Source: Nothophaeocryptopus gaeumannii (taxonomy: Eukaryota > Ascomycota > Dothideomycetes > Mycosphaerellales > Mycosphaerellaceae). Taken from it: a DNA stretch of 64,000 nt. The notes below the pieces were generated by a model, which saw nothing but the letters and a program-made list of their open reading frames with translations, did no database searches and was not told where the DNA came from. The stretch lies in NCBI GenBank assembly GCA_031771865.1, contig JASISA010000025.1, forward strand, positions 930,001 to 994,000, in the 5' to 3' direction. Below are positions 20,713-30,741 of this stretch, piece after piece. Position 1 is the stretch's first letter. The number at the start of each line of letters is the position of its first letter. Made by a program: the position numbers and the translations under genes.

Positions 20713-21358
20713 TTACTGCATGTTTGACCTCCCCATCAAACCCTTCGCCCTCGCAATCTCATAAGTCTCGCAAGCAGGCACATATCTAGGCAAACCCATT
20801 AGCGGCCTCTTCACCGCTCCCGCAACCTCCCAGTCATTTATTTTCATCACTCTCGGCGTGTAGTTCAAAAATTCCAGCATCCGATCAATTTCCCACTCCT
20901 CCACAAAACAATTTCCTTTGGAGCACATGTATCCGTCGGAAGCCGGCCACCACTGATCGGACAAAGCGCAGGTTGAAGGTAGGTCTCGGAGTGCTTGGTG
21001 GACGCGATGGTGGTGCTGGACGATGCCTTCTTGACCCCGGCGGAAAGCTTTACGACGATGGAGGCCGACGCCAGGGGAGGAGGAGCCCTGGCTTAGGATG
21101 AGGCGACTGGAGACTTGGCAGTGAATGTCATGCCCACAGTCTGGTGAAGGCTGGTCGTGAGTCTGAGGGTCTCGATCTTGTTGTAAGAGCGACCGGACAG
21201 ATTCGATAACATCTGCAAGGCCCGCTTCTACTGCGATTTGCTCATCTTCCTCAGCGTCAGCAAGTTGGTGTTGGATCTCTCTCCATGTCAGGTCTGATGC
21301 GTCCTTGTCATAGGTGTAGGAGCTGCTAAACAGGTGCTTGAGGATTCTTTGGGCCATT
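20713..21358 (-). CDS. Hypothetical protein
   Basis: A single frame of about 214 residues from the ATG at 21356-21358 (MAQRILKHLFSSSYTYD). It has an acidic N-terminal third (QLADAEEDEQIAVEAGLADVIESVRSLL), a histidine/glutamine-rich middle (QHHHRVHQALRDL) and a more ordered C-terminus (CFVEEWEIDRMLEFLNYTP, then MGLPRYVPACETYEIA). The frame is open further upstream, but that extension has no character. No family was recognised and no signal peptide is visible. It may be a lineage-specific protein. Confidence 0.5.
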
Positions 21359-21586
21359 GTCTTGCTCCTGCTTTGGTGCAGCCATGAATTTATCTGGAAA
21401 CGTCGGCGTTTTATAACTGTACATATGATCAGCGAGAACACTCTCTTCATTGCTGTGATGAAGCCGTTCTTTCCATGTCGCCGCTGTGAATGGCATGATG
21501 ATTTGCTGTTGAGTCGAAGGGACGCGGCTGGAAGCCTCTGGACCAACAACTTCAACAGTCCTGATTGTTCACCTCACATCGTAACT

Positions 21587-22403
21587 CTACACCTTTCCAT
21601 TTCCTTCCTTCTCCCTCCGAATCGTTCGATCAACGATCTCAACGAACTCCTTCGGCATGCTAATGAACGGATCATGCGCCGAGTCGATTTCCACGACCTC
21701 CATATCGTTTTCTCTCGCCATTTCGACCTACTCAAAGCGTTAGCAATCGCCACCTTTCCAGCACCTCCATCTAAAAGTCACCCACCTGCCACTCAAACGG
21801 CAACGCCCTATCTCTCTTCAAACAAAAGTGCACTTTCCTCCCAACACCCTGCCACGGCTTCTCCTTTCCCGCCTCTTCCTCCCCCGGTCCCGACAATAAT
21901 TTCTGCCATTTCATAGCATCCACATACGGCTGCGCTTCTTCGCTGCTCATATCTCCCTCAAAGAACATTTCGTACGGTTTTGCACAATACATCTTCATTT
22001 CCGCTGCTTCAACCCTTGTGTAGGAGTTCTGATTACCCCATTCCACCATCTTTGCATACTCGAATCCGGAGCCGAGGAAGTAGACGCTGATCTTGGATTT
22101 CCAGTCCTCGGCTTGGGAGGGGTTCTCGCTTAATATGCGATTTAATGCCGCGATACCCATGAGTCCTGCGGCGGAGTGTGGAATCGTAGCGATCGAGTTT
22201 CCTTTTTCCAACTCACTTCGCATAGGACCAGCCAGAGCATCGATGTTCTCGTCGAGGGTGGTTTCCGCGCCCACGGATGGGAGTGGACACACTATAACAT
22301 GATAGCCGGCTTTCTCGAAGTAAGGGAGGCAAGGATCCGTATGGAAAGTTGTGTGCCAGGCGCCAGGGCAGAGAATGATGGTTGGTTTTGCGGAGTCGGT
22401 CAT
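21587..22403 (-). CDS. Alpha/beta hydrolase, two exons
   Basis: A 252-residue cytosolic alpha/beta-hydrolase-fold protein from complement(join(21587..21727, 21786..22403)). The 58-bp GT-AG intron lies between EWQ and VEM, in phase 0. After the start comes the first strand and oxyanion loop (IILCPGAWHTTFHTD). The nucleophile elbow is PHSAAG, with Ser as nucleophile; it departs from the usual GxSxG in its first position, as many members of this fungal subgroup do. The C-terminal exon supplies the catalytic His in IDSAHDPFIS. Relatives include uncharacterised fungal esterases and salicylate-esterase-like proteins, so the substrate is open. The start ATG at 22401-22403 gives a typical short N-terminus; an in-frame upstream ATG exists but adds an atypical tail. 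Confidence 0.85.
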
Positions 22404-22825
22404 GGTGCTGAGAATGTATTTGTGCTTATAAGACGAGGCTCCTGATTGGAAAGATGCCCGTTCTTGTTCCAAATGGATGAAGCCGGATGTTGAAAGGTGG
22501 CCGGATCGCAGAGTGGCTGGATGTTGTTTACGCTTGACAGCTGGTGTCTCTAGCACGCCTAACATAGATTACTGAGATAAGCCGCCGCACCCTCCATCTC
22601 TACTGCTGGCATGCTGTTTTCCTGCAGCGGGTCTCGCATCAGAATGCATCGAAGGATCCTCCAGGTCAGATCTGCCTAAACAGGCAAGGTGTGCGCATGC
22701 CAAGATGGCCAAGCCAACCGCATTGCTCAAATACGTGGTTGCTATGTTCTTCAGCCGAGGACGGAATGTTGCGGCCTAGAACGATGCGACAGACTTTTCT
22801 CGGTGTAAGCTCATATTGATCATGA
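22404..22825. other. Intergenic, no gene seen
   Basis: About 420 bp between two minus-strand genes. It should hold the hydrolase promoter and the 3' UTR of the SFI1-type gene. No feature was recognised. Confidence 0.4.
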
Positions 22826-25800
22826 CTATGTACTCTCATTAGGTGGACTCAGTCTCCTGCCACCACCACCGAATCGCACACTTTTGTTCGTGCCAGCGCC
22901 AGTGACAGATCTGGCAAAGACACTGCTCTTGAGCGCCGATGGTGGGACAGGAATAACTCCACTGGCTCTTAACTTCCTTGCGAAGGGCGTAATCTGCGGC
23001 GTCAGTCCCTCAAATACATCGTTCGTCTCGGCCACCTCATCCTCTGGTTGTGCGTTTGTCAAAGGTGCCGGGGTGGTAGCGAAGAAGCTTTGCTCAAAGG
23101 CCATCGGTGTTACATTAGCGGGCGTGGGAAGAGGCTTGAAGCGACCTGGTCTTCTTGACCGCGACGGCGTACGCATGTATGCTGGAGTTGCTGTGGGCGC
23201 AGGCGGCGAGCTTGGAAATGTTGGTCGTTCGGCAGATCGAGCAGCTACGCGGCTTGCGGGTCTCAGGCTCGGGCTGTCTGGATCACGACGTGCGGACTCT
23301 CTCTTTGCTGTCCTTCGAGCACCAGCCTGAGACGCCCAGTGCCGAAGCATGTTCTTGATGTGTTGATCACGATTGCGGGCCCACAAGGCATCGGCGCTCT
23401 CGGCCCGTCGAGCAGCGGTGAATGTTACCCATTGCACTCGCTTCAAGGCGCTCGCGAGCAGTGCCAGATCGGATTCTTGTCTGAATTCCAAAGCCTGCTG
23501 CTGCAACACCTCCAGATCTGATCGCTCGTTGATCAGCGCGGATAAGGCCGAGCCGAGCAGCTTCTGATGATCCATTGCAGTCGCTTGCACGTGAAGCTCC
23601 GAGTACTCAGCAGCTTTGTCACGCAACTTGTCGAAACCTTCAGTGCCAATTTGGAACGCTCGGTCTCGCGCCCGCAGCTCTGCCTCTGCGTTCATAGCCG
23701 TGATGCTTGCCGCCTTCGATTGCCACGAGGCGAAGCAGCGTCTGACAAGTCGCATCTTGACCGCGGTACGGACCTGAACGTAAGCATCGCGCCGACGTTG
23801 ATGCTTGTGTTGCTCTGTGCGTTCTCTCCATACCTTCAACGTCCTGGTAGTGAGATAGTAGAATCGTGCATCCGCTGCCCACTTCGCCAGCATCCTTGAA
23901 TGTTCAGTCCGTTCTTTCCATAGATCAAGGACATTGGGAATCGCGCGGCTGTTGGCAAACTCGATGGCTGCTCGGTCAGCGTCTTCACGGTCCCGCAATG
24001 CCATATTAAGGCGCACCATGCAGGACCGGAGTTGCCTCGATCGTTGATTAGCAGCAAAAGTGGTTGATGCGTGTTCGAGCGCTGCGGTCTCTTGCTGGCA
24101 CTTGGTGTTGAGCTCATTTAAGACTCGATGCGACAACTTGCCGTCCAGTGATCGCCGGAAAGCTTTTAAGCGCGCCTGAAGTACCCATTTGTACAGACTT
24201 TCAACAACGACTCGTTCATCAATACGCTGACCCAATGCTTTGCAGCGAAGAGTGTCATTCCAGCTTGTCCATGCAGATTGAAGGATACGCTTTCGATCAA
24301 CCTCCGCAGCTTGTCGTGTGAGTGTCAGATTCAAGTGCCAAACTTTGAACGCCTTTCGCTTGAGATCCAGCGTGACCTTCAGCGACACAGACTTCTCGCG
24401 TGGCGTCAGCTTGGCCCGGACTTGAACTAAGTGGAAACACCCAGCAACGAGATTCCGATGATAGTGAGCTTCAGCAGAGGCAGAAGCATGCTGTCGTTCT
24501 CGATAGCGCTGAAACAGCAGGGAGAGTGCGTTGCCTCTTCGCTTGTTAGCTCGTACCTCTCCGGCATCCAGACGCGGATTTCGAAAGGTTTGCAGCCTGT
24601 CCTTCCACGTATTCAGGGTCCGTTGCAAGAGTTTATTCTCATACCATCCTTCCACACGCCTGGAGCAGAAATCCCAGAACCAGCGCTGAAAGCATCGCTT
24701 CATCAAAGTTTCCTCGTAATGAACTTCTGCTTGTTCGTACATGAGAGGTTGTCGAGCAGTCTTTTTGCGCCAGATCTCAATGTATTTCTTCGTCAAGATG
24801 CTGCGCGCTTTCTTCGCATTCTCGGCAGCGATCCTGCGCCATCGTCGAAAGTAGCGGATCTTCAATATGCGTCTCTTCACGCCCTCCTGGATCTGCTTTT
24901 GGTAGCGGTTCGACTCTGCCCAGTGACTGAAGGCCTTGTACAGGATGTCACTGTCCCGTTTACGCTGCCTCTTGTCCAAGATCGCGTTGAGCTCAGCAAT
25001 GCGCCTCTCCTCGCGCTCTTGCTCTAGCCGCTCCAGTCGCTGAATCTCTGACACACGAGCTTGTTCCTCTTTACGGGTCACGCACGCGGCGATCCAGGCG
25101 TCGAGTGACTCCTTGAGCAGCTTGCGACGATCATGGTTCTCGGCAAAGGACCAAGCTTGAGCGTGAGAAGACTGAAGTGCCAGCGCCTGATCATGCCACA
25201 TGTGCAGATAATGTCGCGCCGATCGCAACTCAGTCGTCGCATAGAAGGCCTCTGCATTCTGCTCGAGCTGTGTCTGCGACACCTCAAAGACAAGTGTGGC
25301 GTTCTCCTGGTGGCCAGCCGCGGAGTCGTAACGCGACGCAGGCGATCCGTTCTTATCGTTATTGGGTAACGGTCTGCGCGATGCAAATGGCCTCGAGCTG
25401 CTTGTAGACCTTGCGCGCTGAGTTGAAACAAATTCTCTTCCTCTGCGCGCAGGCTGACTGAGCAAACCCGACTGCGCTGGCGGCGGTCTCGCACCTGAGA
25501 ATTGGGACCGCTCGCTCAACCACGTCTCTTCGACTTGCGCATCTCCAAATGACACGCGCCTGCTAGGCTTGATGCCTTTCTTCCTAGGCGGCGTATTTGA
25601 AACGCGCAACGAGCGCGTCTCATCTTCCGACTCCTCATCTTCCAATACAGTCTCAATGCCATGCGCGGCTAGGACGCTTCTCAGACTGCGAATGAGATCG
25701 ATTTTCTCGCCTGCCACATGCTGCTTTCGCGTGCCATCACCGACTGAGCAGATCCAGCGAAACAGTGCATTCTCCTGTCCAGGCTCAAGCCCTTGCTGTA

Positions 25801-25990
25801 CAACGTACGCATCGTATTCGGTGAAGAGGGCTTTAATCGGCGGGTATTGCGATCTGGCGGCGGCTACGCATATTTGGTATAAAGTCTCGATATCTGTACC
25901 AAATCAGTACGCTGATAATCAGCAGAGAAGAAAGTACGCACGATCATTGCTCAGCTCGGGAAGCTCGCGGTCATTGGGATATCCATTCAT
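22826..25990 (-). CDS. SFI1: Sfi1-type centrin-binding spindle pole body protein
   Basis: A 1,038-residue protein from complement(join(22826..25893, 25942..25990)); the 48-bp intron splits codon 17. Sfi1 forms a long single helix that binds centrin (Cdc31) and drives spindle pole body duplication. The middle of the protein is a series of imperfect repeats with a spaced tryptophan core, such as LKESLDAWIAACV, LYKAFSHWAESN, KIRYFRRWRRIAAENAKK, TKKYIEIWRKKTARQ, LMKRCFQRWFWDFCS, LLQRTLNTWKDRL and VRRCFASWQSKA. These match the Sfi1 repeat pattern. The N-terminus (ELPELSN, then IETLYQICVAAARSQYPPIKALF) is the conserved fungal Sfi1 head. Basic, serine-rich segments flank the repeats, and SRRSRR-like and SP/TP sites near both ends suggest kinase control. 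The length fits the family. Confidence 0.88.
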
Positions 25991-26384
25991 GTGAGAAATA
26001 GGACGAGGTGCTTCCGCCGGACGCGTTTCGAGTACGGCCTGGTCATCGGGTGCGGCGCTCCATCAATTGGTGCTGAGAAAGGCGCGTTCACCGGCGGTAT
26101 GACATGTATTGTAAGTGTTCGTGTCGAGGTGAATGCAGCGAGACTGCCCGACATTCACGACGCGCCGAGCTTTGTTGTTGTGCAGTGGCTCCGAAGAGAT
26201 CGCAGGCATGCGCAAGTGGTTCGCGATGAGAGATCTGCCTGCAGCCACCCGCTAGTCTCCGCGATAAGCGAGAGCTAGGGATAGGCTAGAGCCTAAGGCC
26301 AATGCGCCAGCTCATAACGACGTCAAGGATCTTGCAGACTCTCCTTCAATCACACTTTCCCGTTCACTTTCACCCAAGGAGGAG

Positions 26385-26664
26385 ATGCCCGGCAGGACGA
26401 GACCCATCGAGAAGTTCGCGGAGGCGACGGCGAAATGTAGCGCTGAGGTCAGCGTTTCTCCATCAGGCCCATCACCAAGATACTGACACAGAATAGGGAG
26501 CCGTGTACGGCAAGTGTGTGGCAGAGAGATACCAGAACATCAAGAAGGACATGTGCGCCAAGGAGTTCCTCGCTCTGAAAGACTGCTACATAGTATGGCC
26601 TCCATTCTCTGTTCCGCATTCAGCTGCTAACGAGAGACAGAAAGCCGCTGGTAGAAAATCATAA
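26385..26664 (+). CDS. Twin-CX9C mitochondrial protein, NDUFAF8-like
   Basis: A 60-residue protein from three exons, join(26385..26447, 26497..26592, 26641..26664), with two 48-49-bp GT-AG introns in phase 0. It has two perfect C-x9-C motifs: C-SAEGAVYGK-C (residues 18-28) and C-AKEFLALKD-C (residues 41-51). These form the CHCH fold oxidised by Mia40 in the mitochondrial intermembrane space. The second motif (CAKEFLALKDC) and the overall size resemble the complex I assembly factor NDUFAF8. It has no cleavable presequence, as expected for Mia40 clients. Assignment to the twin-CX9C class is firm. Orthology to NDUFAF8 is likely but rests on motif similarity only. Confidence 0.85.
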
Positions 26665-28533
26665 CCTGGAGTTGCCGCACCACAGCCAGATATCAAGACC
26701 GCCCACATCTTACTCACAACAACCATCCTTTCCCCCAGTTCTCCAGTCCCCTAACTACCGCAAGAATCATGGTGACCTTCAAGAAGAACATCAGGACTAC
26801 CATGTGGTCCCCCGTACTGTGCCTCAACAGATCGCCAATCTTGACCGTGCTCCACCACTGGTCTTCGGCATGTCGAATGGCCCAAATCACGCAGTGCCCG
26901 TGATAGATGTCACCAGCGAGATGCCCGATAGTCAAAAGCCTTGGCGCAGCGCCGGCCACCATGCTCCGAGCTACCTCAACGGTATCTGAGCCAGAGCCCA
27001 CGCTGAAGAGGAAAGGCTCGAGCTGTGATCTCTAATTTCGCAAACAACTCAGCTGAGTCTATTGGCTGGACGAATACAACTCTGCGACAGATTGAGCAGC
27101 TGTTGTGCCTTCTGAAGTACTCATCCCTGCATGCTTCGCAGAGCCTTGACGTGCAGCAGGGCAACTGGTATCTTCTTTCTGCCCAATTGGACGAGGTAGT
27201 TGCTCTTCAATGGTGTCTTAGCGGGTGGTTGCGGCATGAGTACGAACCAGATGTAGCTGCCGGCAAGCAATATGATGCCGTGGAAAGAGTGACTTGATAA
27301 GATCAGGAGCGCAAGTATGAACGCAATGGCAACTTCCGCGGAGAACATCTTAATGCACTGCCGTCAATTTGAATGTTGAACTTCGGGGCTTTGAGATGAC
27401 TCTGGAAGCAGTGGGATTTGCACGCGTACTATATGAAGACTTGTGTGCAATGGTGAGTGAACTTGGGCTCATTGAAGACGCTCGACGAGCGTATTCACAG
27501 ACACCTGTCTCCCAGACGAACTTGACTGAGACAGCCCTGTCTGATACCAGCAGCAAGACAAGTGCAGTTCATCTTTACGACACTCATGGGTCGGCGCGAA
27601 TCGTAGTCTCAGCAAAGCGTCGTGTTGACTCTACTGTGAGTACTACATGGCTTTTGTCCTTTCGAATCCTTGGCTCTCCTTCAAGTCTCGGATGTCTGGT
27701 TACCTTCAATGCTTCTGAGCCTATCGATCTGCTATTGGAATGCCCGCGAGCGTCTCCAAGCAAGAGACTCGCCTGCTGCCACATCCCTTGAAATTTTTGG
27801 CAGGAAAAATGCACCACATCGATTCCACATCTTCCGGGCCATCGTGGTCCGCGAGAGATAATCTTCTTGCACCCGAGTCGTCAATCTTTGACGAGAAGCG
27901 ATGGAGCTCCACAATCCCTCATGTGATCTGGTCAATCCTATGCAAAGCCGTCTATGCATGAATTCCTTTCTTACATCAAATCATGAGCCTGACCCTTGTC
28001 TTTAGCAAGTACCGAGAACGATACAGCTGTCAGAGACAACGTATGCCCTCGCCAAATTTTTAAAGGATTGATCCCAATCTCAAAAGAATTCATCCGACGG
28101 CCTCCAAAGACCCTCCGCCAACCCGAAACAAGCTTAGCGTCAGCATCGCGCATTAGTAACCGGCGATAAAGGGAACAAAGCCGTCTTCGGCAGGTGAGCA
28201 GTAACAACTTTAGGGGCACGGATTAGGCAAAAGTCTCATTGTACGTTGTACGAAGGTCGAATGTAGGCAGCCGAATTGCTTTCTAATAGGAAGAGGACGC
28301 TTTCTGCAGTGTGTCGATCCTTGCCAAAACTCGTACAACTGTGATGCCAGAATCCGGAAGCATTTGTAAGTCAGAAGTACCGGAGCGGGTTTCTGGATCT
28401 TCAATATGGGGCCTTCTTGTGCGATGTGCTCATTATAAAGTAAACGCAATGCCTGGAAGTATTGCAGTTGCATCAACTCTTGGTACTTCAGCCACAAGAC
28501 TCTTGCAACCTAACCAAATCAAACTTGCTCAAA
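26665..28533. other. Gene-poor interval
   Basis: About 1.9 kb without a firm gene. On the minus strand at 26976-27348 two overlapping frames show a membrane-helix-like start (VAIAFILALLILSSHSF) and a cysteine cluster (PCCTSRLCEACRDEYF, then CSICRR). Together they vaguely recall a RING domain, but they are in different frames. A plus-strand frame at 27369-27791 has no recognisable domain. The right end holds the promoter of the reductase at 28534. Confidence 0.4.
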
Positions 28534-29591
28534 ATGATCGGCAAAGCGATTCCTGATGGTTCCTTGGTCCTGGTGACAGGTTTGCTTCGATGAGATCCCA
28601 GTTGTAATAGGTGCACAAGCGCTGATATCTCCCAGGTGTCAATGGCTACATTGCCTCTCACATCGCAGACCAGCTCTTGAAGCATGGATACCAAGTCCGA
28701 GGCACATCGAGATCGCAGGAAAAGCTCGATGGAATCCTGAAGACATTGAGATCCCGGAACCCCTCTGGAAAGATTGAAGGCCTGATTGTTACCGACATGC
28801 AGTCTGAGGAGGCTTTCCATGAGGCGGCAAAAGACTGCGTCGGTATTGTCCATGTTGCTTCGGATCTTTCGATGTCCAACGACCCGAATGTTGTCGTCAA
28901 GGGCACCGTGAAGGGCATGGAGAATGCGCTCAGGGCTGCGGCGGCGACTCCATCCGTCAAGCGCTTCGTGTATACATCTTCCTCTCTGGCCGCTGTGAAG
29001 CCAAAGCCCAACATCAAATACAATGTCGACCGGAACTCTTGGAACGAGGAGGACGTGAAGCTTGCGTGGGGATCTGAGCCTAGTGTATTCGAGGTTTACA
29101 GCGCGAGCAAGGTGGAGGGCGAGCGGGCCGGCTTCAGGTTCATGCAGGAGATTAAGCCGGGTTTCATCTTCAATGCGGTTCTGCCAAACATGAACGCCGG
29201 CGAGATCATGGAAGGGTCGAACAAATCAACTGCAGGCTGGATTGACGGTGTTCTTCATGGTAACGAGGACATCACCACCCAGATGCAAAACCTAAACCCG
29301 CAGTACCATGTCGACGTTGTTGATGACGGCGTTCTTCATGTTGCTGCCTTGGTCGAGGAGGACGTCCAAAATGAGAGGATCTTTGCCTTCGGTCAAGCAT
29401 TCAACTTTGGTGATTTGGCTGAAGGTTTGAGGAAGATCGATCCAAGCAAGAAGATTGCGGGCCCGCTGAATGATGATCGGGACTTGAGCAATGTCGATAC
29501 CAAGAAAGCGGTGGAGTTGTTGAAGAGATACGGAAGGCCTGGGTTCAAGAGTCTGGATCAGAGCTTGAGGGAGCAGTATGGAGTCGCGTAA
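28534..29591 (+). CDS. NAD(P)-dependent ketoreductase (GRE2/DFR-like)
   Basis: A 333-residue extended short-chain dehydrogenase from join(28534..28579, 28636..29591), with a 56-bp intron inside the glycine motif. The spliced start reads LVLVTGVNGYIASHIAD, the Rossmann TGxxGxxA fingerprint. Downstream are VIHVAS-like IVHVASD (about residue 90), FVYTSSSLAA (about 127) and the catalytic YSASK (Y-x3-K, about 169). The family includes yeast methylglyoxal/aldehyde reductase Gre2 and plant dihydroflavonol reductases. It reduces aldehydes or ketones with NADPH in the cytosol. The substrate is not predictable. A stop-free frame and good motif spacing support the model. It stands alone with no related neighbour. 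Confidence 0.9.
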
Positions 29592-30577
29592 GGGGCTGTG
29601 GTCAGCAATTCATTGAGCATGATATAGAGACAACATGGAAAAGCGTAGACCAAGCAGATACGAGGCGACTTACGAGGCCAGAAAGAGCGTAACAAAATAA
29701 ACCCCTCCACGCCGCGCGAGTGGCATAATTGTGTGGCTGGTGCTTTCCAAGCTGCTCCCTGCCCAGCTGGTTTTGAGCGAAGCCAAAGTGCGCTGCATTC
29801 ATGAGCCTGAGACTCACCTAGGTAGACGAAATCTTGAGTAGATGCTGGTGGTGGTGGTGGTGGTGGTGGTGAAGGAGGACGGGTTCTCTTGGACGCTCAT
29901 GTCTCCATAATGGAGATAGCATAAAGCAATGATAGCCTTAATCGTGCTCGTCCACAAAGACTAGGAAGGTGATCTCAAGTCTCTGCATGCAATTCGAAGT
30001 CCAAAATCATTTCCCCCTCTTTACCGAGGGTAAGAGATGATATCGCCGAGAACGCGTTCGGAGAAGGTTTGGGGACGCGTTCTGGGCAGAGCTGAGGAAT
30101 CAATATTTGATGGGCTTCAAGGGGCCTTTGTTGACGGAGCTCCTTCCCATTGCCTTCATCGTCGCATCTTGCACCTCTCTGCCACAACGACATGGACGTA
30201 GGCACACTTTTGTCGTCCGGTCGCTCTCTGCATCTATACTTGGTCATGCCAGCGATGTCGTTGAAGTCTTACAGCTTCTCAGGCAATGTGAGCGACCTGT
30301 TGCACCATCCTGAGTCCGCTGCCCTCCACTTTCACATCAATTCCCTAAGCGTACCATGGCCGATCTTACGAGGCCCATGGCATCTCTGCACTGCCCCTGA
30401 GTAGCGGAGGAGTAAGAGCAAGGTCAATAGAATTGAGAACAGTGTTCTAGCCAATCCTGACTCGCCCAGAAGTGCGGGACTCGTTGGTTCCAACCGACCG
30501 CGGAACCATGTGGAGCCACCGCATCTTATGCAAGGTTCATATACAACAGAATCTTCGCGGCCGTCATCCAACACGAC
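29592..30577. other. Intergenic, no gene seen
   Basis: About 1 kb between the reductase and the tRNA gene. Apart from the TGG repeat at 29846 I see no gene, RNA or element. Short open frames on both strands lack any recognisable feature. Confidence 0.4.
29846..29870. repeat. TGG trinucleotide microsatellite
   Basis: Eight perfect TGG units plus one base in non-coding DNA downstream of the reductase gene. Confidence 0.9.
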
Positions 30578-30718
30578 GGCCTCGTGGCCCAATGGCAAGG
30601 CGTCTGACTACGATAGAGTTGTAATCAGGAGATTCCAGGTTCGACGTAAGTTACAGTGCGATACATGCCTTATTATTCGGCAGTCGAACTAATGTGCGTT
30701 GCAGCCCTGGCGGGGTCA
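30578..30718 (+). tRNA. tRNA-Arg(ACG) with two introns, one GT-AG type in the T-loop
   Basis: All cloverleaf arms can be drawn. The acceptor GGCCTCG pairs with CGGGGTC (711-717 in the last three digits), with two G-U pairs. The D arm is GCC..GGC with AATGGCAA. The anticodon stem TCTGA/TCAGG has loop CT-ACG-AA, giving anticodon ACG at 30610-30612. The T stem is CCAGG/CCTGG. A 10-nt intron (30614-30623) lies between positions 37 and 38, the normal eukaryotic site. A second insertion of 59 bp (30646-30704) interrupts the T-loop after TTCGAC. It begins GTAAGT, carries AACTAAT 11 bp before its end, and ends GCAG, like a spliceosomal intron. Removing it gives a perfect T-loop TTCGACC and a complete B box. 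As it stands the B box (GGTTCGANNCC) is broken, so Pol III transcription is doubtful. The spliced tRNA would be about 72 nt with the discriminator A. Confidence 0.85.
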
Positions 30719-30736
30719 TCAAATATCCTTCTGTTC

Positions 30737-30741
30737 TTTTT
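30737..30741 (+). terminator. Pol III-type T-run downstream of the tRNA
   Basis: A TTTTT run 19 bp past the discriminator base, with a second TTTT shortly after. This is a normal place for a Pol III terminator and supports a once-functional tRNA gene. Confidence 0.55.

Noticed and set aside
26976..27348. A RING-finger-like cysteine cluster and a membrane helix on the minus strand
   Set aside because: The two parts are in different frames, the first Cys pair of a RING is missing, and the spacing (CCTSRLC) does not fit C-x-H-x2-C. There is not enough for a gene call.
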